NCBI GenBank assembly: GCA_002762865.1 | Contig: PCYE01000008.1 | Span: 1 to 39,365 of the forward strand | From: Candidatus Woesearchaeota archaeon CG10_big_fil_rev_8_21_14_0_10_33_12 | GTDB lineage: Archaea; Nanobdellota; Nanobdellia; Woesearchaeales; CG1-02-33-12 | DNA: 39,365 nt | Direction: 5' to 3' | Shown here: positions 33,449-39,365 of the stretch, piece by piece | Position numbering within the stretch: the first letter of the stretch is position 1 | How the letters are laid out: each line of letters starts with the position of its first letter | Program-made: the position numbers and the translations under genes | The notes under the pieces: model-generated | What the model was told of the DNA's origin: nothing | Databases searched by the model: none | What the model saw: the letters and a program-made list of their open reading frames with translations, nothing else

Positions 33449-34996
33449 ATGGTTGACAAAGGAATTGTTAAATTACCTATAGATAAAGATGGCAAAGTTG
33501 ATATTTCATCATTCTTAAAAGCTAAAAGGCATGCTGTCGAGATAGCGTCTGATGATGAAGAAGTCAAAAGGTTGTTTAATATAGAAAATGAGAAGAAAGC
33601 ATTTGCTGATGCCATGGTTGAAGCAGCAGAGGCAAGAAATGATAGTTCTATTACTCAAGAAGTTGCAACAAAGGCAACAGAAAGAGTATATGACAAGTTC
33701 TTTGTATTTGACAAGCCTCCGACAGGCTTAAGGACAAGGCTAATGAATCTATATCTTAATAGGGTAAATGCAGTCTATAAACCAGCCATAGTAACCGTAG
33801 CTACAATAGCGATAGTTACAGGCAGTGTTTTAACTGTAAATTATACAATGCACAATGCGCATGAGGCAAAACTTGCAAAACAGGAAATTACTGTAGAAAG
33901 GACAATTGATGATTTATTCCAGTCTATGATGAACCTAAAAAATCAGATGAAAGAAATTTCAACTTATGTTTCTGAAAAAACACCAGTAGATTCTTCTGAC
34001 CTTGATAATATAATTACTCTTGCTGAAGGCCAGCTTAGAAGCACTGACCTTTTCTTCGCTCAGTATAAACCTACAGAAGAACAGGTCACAAGAGAAAATT
34101 ATATTGAAGCAGGAAAGACAGCAGATACCATTAAAGGTATATTGGCTCAGGTTGGCCAGCAGTTAAGCAAAGGAAAGGATATGATTGCAGTCAATGATGG
34201 CTTAATTGTTGTAAAGCAAAGTCTTGATTCTCTTATTGGCGAAGTGAGAAGCGCAAAGCCAGTGGATGTATTGATGGACAAAGCAAATACTGCCTATCAG
34301 TCAGGTATATCTACAGTAGAGCATAGGCAGTTGAAAGAAGCACAAGGATACAGGCAAGAACTTGAAAAGATTAAGACAAATGTACATCAGTTTGCACCAA
34401 TGCCTGCAGAGCTTGACAAAGCATACCAAGCTATAATGAATATTGTCCAACACGAACCAACAAAACAATGGGCAGAAAAGATGTATTTAGAAGGAAATAC
34501 ATATGTCAAAAATGTTGATATTCCTAATTTAGAACAAATAACTCAAGATTTATCAGATAAAGCAGCTATATTGGCACAAGAATATGAAATATTTATAGTA
34601 AAGAATCCAAATCGGGATATAAGAACTGTTTGGGATATTGAGTGGTATGAAACTGAGAGGGGCAGGGAAAAAGTAACAAGAGTTGACTTCTTTGCTAGAG
34701 CCCAAGCTACAAAAAATGGAAATATAATCCCGCTCACATTTTATGATGTAGCAGAAGATAAGACTGTAACAGTAGAAACATTTGGAGTTAGGATTTCAGG
34801 CGATGAGCTGGGAGGGGTTTCTGATGAAACAATGATGGATGAGTTTAAGGTCTTTGTAGGCTTAGGAGAATACCAGAAAACTCCTTTGATAGTAAAAGAA
34901 AGAGGGTATCCTGATGAAGAGGTAAGATACACTTCTTCAAGCACAAATAAAGTGCTGCCATTTTCAGATAAGACTTCAAAGGTACCAAATAATTGA
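33449..34996 (+). CDS. Single-pass membrane protein with coiled-coil ectodomain
   Basis: This 515-residue protein has a cytoplasmic N-terminal part of about 110 residues rich in charged and Ala residues. One membrane segment (about 110-130, ending TGSVLTVNY) and a long helical, coiled-coil region (about 140-370) follow. A compact mixed domain (about 380-495) and a Ser/Thr/Lys tail end the protein. There is no cleavable signal peptide; the topology should put the large part outside the cell or, less likely, inside. No enzyme motif is visible. It lies between the divergent TelA-like gene and the Gly-rich gene, 47 nt before the latter, and is the only one of the three with a membrane anchor. Function unknown. 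Confidence 0.78.
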   Translation: MVDKGIVKLPIDKDGKVDISSFLKAKRHAVEIASDDEEVKRLFNIENEKKAFADAMVEAAEARNDSSITQEVATKATERVYDKFFVFDKPPTGLRTRLMNLYLNRVNAVYKPAIVTVATIAIVTGSVLTVNYTMHNAHEAKLAKQEITVERTIDDLFQSMMNLKNQMKEISTYVSEKTPVDSSDLDNIITLAEGQLRSTDLFFAQYKPTEEQVTRENYIEAGKTADTIKGILAQVGQQLSKGKDMIAVNDGLIVVKQSLDSLIGEVRSAKPVDVLMDKANTAYQSGISTVEHRQLKEAQGYRQELEKIKTNVHQFAPMPAELDKAYQAIMNIVQHEPTKQWAEKMYLEGNTYVKNVDIPNLEQITQDLSDKAAILAQEYEIFIVKNPNRDIRTVWDIEWYETERGREKVTRVDFFARAQATKNGNIIPLTFYDVAEDKTVTVETFGVRISGDELGGVSDETMMDEFKVFVGLGEYQKTPLIVKERGYPDEEVRYTSSSTNKVLPFSDKTSKVPNN

Positions 34997-35005
34997 TTAA
35001 AATAA

Positions 35006-35016
35006 TATTTATAATC
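35006..35016 (+). promoter_or_regulatory. TATA box of the Gly-rich coiled-coil gene
   Basis: ATATTTATAAT is centred 33 nt before ATG 35044; a short leader with AAGGA just upstream of the start is expected. Confidence 0.5.
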
Positions 35017-35043
35017 ATATTAAAAACAAAAAAGGAATAAAAC

Positions 35044-36501
35044 ATGGCTAAAAGCGGAAGATCAGTAAAAAGCGAAATTGAAAGCATTGCTAATAATTTG
35101 TATAGTGAGTATTCTGCAGTCAATAGTAAAGTAGAGCAGTATGAATGCAGCATAAAGAAAGTGTCTTCTGAAAGAGAGGATATTCTATTGAGGCTAGCTA
35201 AGACTTATCTTTCTGAGCTTGATGCTGATAATATCCAAAGGACATTAAAGGAAGTTCAGGCTGAAGTCCAGAGCATATTCAAGCAAAAACAGCAGAGAAG
35301 AACTGAGCTTACTTCAATTATGGAAGAGTCAGAGGAGAAAAGAGAAACTCTTCAGAAAAAAGTCAACAGCCTTATTGAAAAGTTAAATGACAAAGTTGCA
35401 AGAAGAGATGAACTTTCAGCAAAAGCAGGAGCAGAATTGAAAAGGGATCCTACTTACAAGCCATTAACACAGAGAGCTAATTCTTTAAGGTCAGACTTAG
35501 AGAAAGATGAAAAAATCTTAAAGTCAACTACTGCAGACTTTGCACAGAAAAGAAAAGCTATTGAAAGCAATAATTTCTCTAAGTATTTATTGAATAGTAA
35601 GTATGATCCAGAACATCAAAGATTCTTTGATGGATGGATTGCAAAAGCTGTTGCATGCAATAACGACAATAAGCAACCCATTGGTTTTGTAGAAGTGAAG
35701 AAAGCTTATGATTATCTTAAAAGAATGCCAGAGCTTATGAAAAAAAACTATGAAGAAAGGGTTTCACAGCTTGAGGCGCTTGAAGTAAAAATTAACAAGG
35801 CAGAAAAAGCTGCATCTGATGCGGTTGGCTTGACCAAAATATTTGGAGAGATAGATGCATTAATTGCAGAGAAGAAGAAAACAGAGTCACAGGTTGATTC
35901 TGAAGTGCAGACTTATGGAAGATATGCAGCAGAAAAGAAATCAATGGAAAATACTAAAGGCCAATATCATTCAGCGGCAGTGCAAAAACTAAAAACATTC
36001 CTTAAGAGCCAGCAGATTACTGATCTTAAGGCAAGAGCAAGGGCAACACCATGCACTGAAGATGACAGTCTTGTTAACAGAATTGAAGAAATAGATAGGG
36101 AAGTAAGAAAACTCAAAGACGGGTCTAAGACAACAAGGGCAAAAGCAGAAGACATGTCTGATTTGTATAATGGAATAAGAAGAATATTAAACAAGTTTGA
36201 CAACAATGGTTATGCCTCTTCAAGATCATATTTTAGCCCAGGACTTGACATGGATTCATATCTTTCAGGATACATATGTGGCAAATACTCTGAAAGAGTT
36301 GTCTGGAATCACATAGAAAGCAGACATCATATAAAGCCAGTAGAGTCTTATTCATCATATTCAGGCTCAAGCTATGGCGGACCAAGCAGTTCAAGCTCAC
36401 CGTCTTCTTCACATAGAAGCGGCGGAGGATTTGGTGGAGGCTCAGGATTTGGCGGCGGAGGATTTGGCGGCGGAGCTAGAATAGGCGGCAGAGGATTCTA
36501 A
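35044..36501 (+). CDS. Coiled-coil protein with Ser/Gly-rich C-terminal tail
   Basis: This 485-residue protein is helical from the N-terminus to about residue 390, with long heptad stretches rich in Lys/Glu and a few cysteines. A short ordered part follows, with Y-L-S-G-Y-I-C-G-K-Y-S (about 403-413). The last about 50 residues are Ser/Gly-rich: runs of Ser and then G-G-G-F-G-G-G units ending in RIGGRGF. Such tails resemble those of TPM/YgcG-type bacterial proteins and intrinsically disordered assembly domains, but no TPM domain is recognised. There is no signal peptide. AAGGA upstream sets the start at 35044. It follows the membrane-anchored coiled-coil gene and is likely part of the same system; function unknown. 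Confidence 0.8.
   Translation: MAKSGRSVKSEIESIANNLYSEYSAVNSKVEQYECSIKKVSSEREDILLRLAKTYLSELDADNIQRTLKEVQAEVQSIFKQKQQRRTELTSIMEESEEKRETLQKKVNSLIEKLNDKVARRDELSAKAGAELKRDPTYKPLTQRANSLRSDLEKDEKILKSTTADFAQKRKAIESNNFSKYLLNSKYDPEHQRFFDGWIAKAVACNNDNKQPIGFVEVKKAYDYLKRMPELMKKNYEERVSQLEALEVKINKAEKAASDAVGLTKIFGEIDALIAEKKKTESQVDSEVQTYGRYAAEKKSMENTKGQYHSAAVQKLKTFLKSQQITDLKARARATPCTEDDSLVNRIEEIDREVRKLKDGSKTTRAKAEDMSDLYNGIRRILNKFDNNGYASSRSYFSPGLDMDSYLSGYICGKYSERVVWNHIESRHHIKPVESYSSYSGSSYGGPSSSSSPSSSHRSGGGFGGGSGFGGGGFGGGARIGGRGF
36420..36500 (+). repeat. Gly-rich low-complexity coding repeat
   Basis: Imperfect repeats of GGCGGAGGATTTGGC encode Gly-Gly-Gly-Phe-Gly units at the end of the 485-residue protein. 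This is the most GC-rich short stretch in the AT-rich surroundings. Confidence 0.85.
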
Positions 36502-36506
36502 GAACT

Positions 36507-36530
36507 ATTTTTTATTTTATTGAAAATTTT
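36507..36530 (+). terminator. T-rich terminator after the Gly-rich protein gene
   Basis: T tracts (ATTTTTTATTTTATTG, AAAATTTT) begin 6 nt after the stop codon on the plus strand, as expected for archaeal termination between convergent genes. Confidence 0.5.
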
Positions 36531-36558
36531 ATCTATAACTCTAACTCCAAACTTAATT

Positions 36559-36580
36559 GAAAAAATAAAACAAAAAAATT
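36559..36580 (-). terminator. T-rich terminator after metK
   Basis: On the minus strand AATTTTTTTG then TTTTATTTTTTC lies about 22 nt after the metK stop. It faces the plus-strand terminator of the convergent gene. Confidence 0.55.
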
Positions 36581-36601
36581 AGCTTTCTGTCGCAGACTTT
36601 C

Positions 36602-37762
36602 TTACAATCCAGCTTCTTTTTTCAGGATTTCTGCCTTGTCTGTTTTCTCCCATGTAAAGTCAGGGTCGCTTCTTCCAAAATGGCCATAGCAAGCTGTTTT
36701 CCTGTAGATTGGCCTTCTTAAGTCAAGGTTTTTTATTATGTTTGCCGGCTTGAAGCTGAAGTGCTTTCTCACAAGCTCTTCTATTTTTTCCTCAGGAATC
36801 TTGTTTGTCCTGAATGTATTTACCAGTATGGAAACTGGCTCTGCAACCCCAATGCTGTAGGCAACCTGTATCTCGCATTTGTCTGCAAGACCTGCTGCAA
36901 CTATGTTTTTTGCAACATATCTTGCCATATAGGAAGCTGACCTGTCTACCTTGCTTGGGTCTTTTCCAGAGAAACAGCCTCCGCCATGGGAGCCATGCCC
37001 TCCGTAAGTGTCAACTATAATCTTTCTTCCTGTAACCCCTGTATCTCCCGGGGGACCGCCAATAACAAAACGCCCTGTTGAATTAATGTGGTATTTTGTT
37101 TCTTTTGTTAAATATTTTCCACAGACAGGTTTTATAACCTCTTGAAGAATATCTTTTCTTATTTTTTCTTCACTAACATCTGGGTCATGCTGTGCAGCTA
37201 TGACAACTGTTGTAACATTGGCAGGAAATCCATTTTTATATTCTACAGTAACCTGTGATTTTCCATCAGGCCTTAAGTATGGCAAAATCTTTTTTTTTCT
37301 TACCTCTGCAAGCCTCAGGCAGAGTTTATGAGCTAACACAATTGGCAGGGGCATAAGCTCTTTTGTCTCGTTGGTTGCATATCCAAACATCATTCCCTGG
37401 TCGCCTGCACCCTGCTCATGCTTTTCAGTTGCTGTAACACCCTGGGATATATCTGGGCTTTGCTTATGAATTGAGCTAAGAACTCCGACATCATTATAAT
37501 TAAAGCCATATTCAGGCTTTGTATAGCCAATTTTTTTTATTGTGTCTCTCACAATTTTTTGGGTATCCACATAAGTGTTTGTTGTTACCTCTCCTGCTAC
37601 AATGACAAGCCCTGTTGTTACAAGTGTTTCAACAGCAACCCTTCCATTTGGGTCTTTGCTGTAAACTGCATCCAGGAATGCATCTGATATCTGGTCGCAT
37701 ATTTTGTCCGGATGCCCTTCTGTTACACTCTCTGATGTGAATAAATAGTTTTTATCACTCAT
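36602..37762 (-). CDS. metK: S-adenosylmethionine synthetase, bacterial/eukaryotic type
   Basis: This 386-residue methionine adenosyltransferase makes S-adenosylmethionine from methionine and ATP. Visible motifs are [11 protein letters not shown] (about 11-21, ATP and metal site), [13 protein letters not shown] (about 117-129), and the glycine-rich loop [23 protein letters not shown] (split about 250-272, the P-loop-like phosphate site). These are signatures of the bacterial/eukaryotic MetK; most archaea instead have the distinct archaeal MAT family. The residue after HGGG is Cys rather than the common Ala. A very strong Shine-Dalgarno site lies 7 nt upstream. The enzyme supplies SAM whose by-product methylthioadenosine can be recycled by the mtnP/apt pair elsewhere in this window. 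Confidence 0.96.
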   Translation of the reverse strand: MSDKNYLFTSESVTEGHPDKICDQISDAFLDAVYSKDPNGRVAVETLVTTGLVIVAGEVTTNTYVDTQKIVRDTIKKIGYTKPEYGFNYNDVGVLSSIHKQSPDISQGVTATEKHEQGAGDQGMMFGYATNETKELMPLPIVLAHKLCLRLAEVRKKKILPYLRPDGKSQVTVEYKNGFPANVTTVVIAAQHDPDVSEEKIRKDILQEVIKPVCGKYLTKETKYHINSTGRFVIGGPPGDTGVTGRKIIVDTYGGHGSHGGGCFSGKDPSKVDRSASYMARYVAKNIVAAGLADKCEIQVAYSIGVAEPVSILVNTFRTNKIPEEKIEELVRKHFSFKPANIIKNLDLRRPIYRKTACYGHFGRSDPDFTWEKTDKAEILKKEAGL

Positions 37763-37769
37763 TGTTTAT

Positions 37770-37778
37770 CTCCCTCCC
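37770..37778 (-). promoter_or_regulatory. Strong Shine-Dalgarno site of metK
   Basis: GGGAGGGAG lies 7 nt before the ATG at 37762, one of the few strong ribosome binding sites in the window. Confidence 0.7.
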
Positions 37779-37810
37779 TTAATTAAAACTAAGAAAAAGC
37801 TTAATTAATC

Positions 37811-37822
37811 CCTATAAAAACC
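37811..37822 (-). promoter_or_regulatory. TATA box of metK
   Basis: GGTTTTTATAGG on the minus strand would start transcription near 37790 and give a leader of about 28 nt containing the strong GGGAGGGAG site. The leader is too short for a SAM riboswitch. Confidence 0.55.
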
Positions 37823-37920
37823 TTCTTGATAATAATATTCCAAAGAGAATAATTTTAATGTTATTTATTATAAGAATGTAATGTATTAATGTATTAAAGG
37901 AGTAGTGCCAAAAAGAGAGA

Positions 37921-38475
37921 TTATTCAACATTTTTTATGATAAAATCATCAAGAACGCTTCCAGCAACCTCAAGCTCGCTGCCGGCAAGCCCATAATCAC
38001 CATAATTTGCCAAGATCCTGCATGCCATTGTTGTATCATATACTGAATAACCTGCTACTAGCAAAGCAACATTACTGCCAGTATCAAATAGCTTAATCTT
38101 TGCCTTTCCCGGCTCAAAATCCTGGTCGCATTTTGCAGGATAATCCATTATCTCTGCTGCTACTGTGTTAACGCAAGGTCCTCCAACTATAATGATATTC
38201 TGCTCTTTTATATTGTCTATTTCAGTATCCAATACAATTACCCCTGATTCAAAAGGTGGTCCAAGGCTTGTTGCTATATTAATAGCCCCTATCATATCAC
38301 CTGTCTTGGCATTTTCCCCAACAATTATTATTGAATTTAATATATCTTTGCTCACAAATGGCTTTGGGTAATTTGTTAGGTCAAGATTTTTTATTGCTAG
38401 TGCTGAAACTGTAAAAATCATTATTGCAATAATATAAAAGAAAATTATATTTTTAGTTTTTTTCCCTATCACCAT
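37921..38475 (-). CDS. Short S-layer-domain protein
   Basis: This 184-residue protein has an N-terminal signal anchor or signal peptide (about 9-27). The rest matches the C-terminal domain of large DPANN S-layer proteins: S-I-I-I-V-G-E-N-A, a D-M-I-G-A-I-N-I-A-T-S-L element, I-I-V-G-G-P-C-V-N-T-V-A-A-E-I (about 95-109), a Cys about 12 residues later, then F-E-P-G-K-A-K-I-K-L-F and A-L-L-V-A-G-Y-S. S-layer proteins of this kind are usually far longer, so this is either a stand-alone domain or a shortened gene. Its promoter and start are intact although an insertion element ends about 45 nt upstream. It may associate with the surface layer; the domain assignment is from remembered sequence pattern. 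Confidence 0.78.
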   Translation of the reverse strand: MVIGKKTKNIIFFYIIAIMIFTVSALAIKNLDLTNYPKPFVSKDILNSIIIVGENAKTGDMIGAINIATSLGPPFESGVIVLDTEIDNIKEQNIIIVGGPCVNTVAAEIMDYPAKCDQDFEPGKAKIKLFDTGSNVALLVAGYSVYDTTMACRILANYGDYGLAGSELEVAGSVLDDFIIKNVE

Positions 38476-39353
38476 TTTCTATTAATGTATGAAGTAGAAT
38501 ATTTAAATGTTTCTAATATCGCGTGGCTGCGTTGAAAAAGTCCTGAAAAACAATAAATTATATTGTAGGCGATAGCCCTACAATATACTTCTGCTCTTTG
38601 AGTTGTTATCTTAAGAGAGCTGACGCTGGGTCCAAACCTCCTTTTGAAGGATGAAAAAACAGATTCTGACATTTCCCTCCTTCCATAAGTTCTTTTATTG
38701 TAGGATTGTGTTGCTCTTTTCCTTGCTGTTTTTCTATAATACGGACTTTTTCCATAATTTCTCTGAGGAATACATGTAACTATTCCTCGTGAATGGCAGA
38801 ATTTATGCAACCAATTTGCATCATAAGCCTTATCTGCTACTAACTTATTTGGTTTTGTGGGTAACCTCTTGATAAGATACTTCGCATCCTTAATGTCATG
38901 TGCTCTCTTAGCCCTTAGCCTTAGTGCCATTATCTTCTTTCTTTTTGTGCCAACAGCCATGCTTAGCTTCAAAGGTATTTCTACAGGATATGGCTTGTCA
39001 ATTCTCCTGTAGTAGTATGGGCTTGGCAGTGGTCTGGACATGCCTGTGCCGTCAATAGAGGCAATATACACATTAAAGCTGGCTGTTAGCTTAAGAAGAT
39101 TCTGCCATAGAACAAGAGGAATCCTCTGAGCCATTTTGGCAAGAGCAGAATATGTTGGAACATTAAACCCCAACAATCTAAGTAATCTACTTACCCGACG
39201 ATAACCAAGTCTGCATTCCTGTTTTACAAGCAAGGCAACAGCATGCTGCCAGAACTCATATTTCTTTGGTCCAAAATGATGAAGCCATCTTGGACATCCT
39301 AAGCGTTTTAGCAAACGCTTAACTTTATTAATCAGTTTTGTTTTCTTTTCCAT
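38469..39353 (-). CDS. IS5-family DDE transposase
   Basis: This 294-residue transposase carries the DDE triad: SIDGTGM (first Asp, about 120), VADKAYDAN (second Asp, about 194), and the Y-(2)-R-(3)-E-(6)-K signature of the IS4/IS5 superfamily, Y-G-R-R-E-M-S-E-S-V-F-S-S-F-K (about 222-236). The N-terminal half has the helical DNA-binding part. The frame is intact. Its last about 17 codons (ILETFKYST onward) appear to be host sequence past the element end, and the stop overlaps the S-layer-domain gene start by 7 nt. The element may thus depend on flanking DNA for its stop codon. Base composition is less AT-rich than the neighbours. Confidence 0.9.
   Translation of the reverse strand: MEKKTKLINKVKRLLKRLGCPRWLHHFGPKKYEFWQHAVALLVKQECRLGYRRVSRLLRLLGFNVPTYSALAKMAQRIPLVLWQNLLKLTASFNVYIASIDGTGMSRPLPSPYYYRRIDKPYPVEIPLKLSMAVGTKRKKIMALRLRAKRAHDIKDAKYLIKRLPTKPNKLVADKAYDANWLHKFCHSRGIVTCIPQRNYGKSPYYRKTARKRATQSYNKRTYGRREMSESVFSSFKRRFGPSVSSLKITTQRAEVYCRAIAYNIIYCFSGLFQRSHAILETFKYSTSYINRKW
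38498..38508 (-). promoter_or_regulatory. TATA box of the S-layer-domain gene
   Basis: ATTTAAATATT on the minus strand is centred 28 nt before ATG 38475 and lies between the gene and the insertion element end, so the element has not removed the core promoter. Confidence 0.6.
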
Positions 39354-39365
39354 GGTGGAAGTACC
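38521..39365 (-). mobile_element. IS5-type insertion sequence, partial (window ends inside it)
   Basis: The inner boundary is placed near 38521. There the AT-rich host promoter region changes to GTGGCTGCGTTGAAAAAGTC on the plus strand, which looks like an IS terminal inverted repeat. The other terminus and any target-site duplication lie beyond 39365, so the end cannot be proven. The single transposase gene fills the element. Confidence 0.7.

Noticed and set aside
37763-37920. Possible SAM riboswitch before metK
   Set aside because: The TATA box leaves a leader of only about 28 nt with no room for a SAM aptamer; the TTAATTAA repeats are simple AT-rich sequence.

Overview
This window looks like a piece of an AT-rich archaeal genome, most likely a DPANN lineage of the Woesearchaeota/Pacearchaeota kind (inference). 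The evidence: many proteins start with class III (archaeal prepilin) signal peptides; a type IV pilus/Tad-like engine has archaeal-type components; MetG has two zinc knuckles and a fused EMAP-II-like domain; an S-layer domain protein is of a type familiar from DPANN genomes; and most genes have an archaeal TATA box about 26-29 nt before the start codon, which suggests leaderless mRNAs. No tRNA, rRNA or CRISPR array was seen, and no gene-free stretch exceeds 300 bases.

Region 1 (1-8408, all minus strand) begins with the N-terminal part of a methyltransferase. It continues with a pilus locus: four minor pilin-like proteins (310-2330), a major pilin with its own strong promoter and Shine-Dalgarno site (2452-2979), two TadC/FlaJ-like membrane platform proteins (3105-4888), the secretion ATPase (4958-6415), and a 652-residue winged-helix protein with helical repeats (6450-8408). 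The engine genes appear to be one operon transcribed from a promoter near 8436.

Region 2 (8646-11569, plus strand) holds an unrecognised 229-residue protein and methionyl-tRNA synthetase.

Region 3 (11793-27226, plus strand) is the most unusual part: about 15 kb of cell-surface genes in two paralogous, tandem modules. Each module has a large protein with a pilin-like N-terminus (704 and 635 aa), then a giant exported protein with Ig-like domains and a Cys-containing helical core (1116 and 1325 aa), and finally a polytopic membrane protein (270 and 322 aa). The first module also carries a 733-aa exported protein. I recognise these families as recurrent in DPANN genomes, but no function can be given.

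Region 4 (27267-33337) is mixed: a ZPR1-type zinc protein; MTA phosphorylase and adenine phosphoribosyltransferase, which together recycle methylthioadenosine to AMP; an HTH-nucleotidyltransferase/HEPN pair; a YkgJ-type cysteine-cluster protein; and a bacterial-type RsuA/RluB pseudouridine synthase.

Region 5 (32147-36501) is a divergent set of three coiled-coil proteins, one with a membrane segment and one with a Gly-rich tail, possibly an envelope-associated system. Region 6 (36602-39365, minus strand) has a bacterial-type S-adenosylmethionine synthetase, a short S-layer-domain protein, and an IS5-type transposase whose element ends just upstream of the S-layer gene promoter and continues past the window edge.
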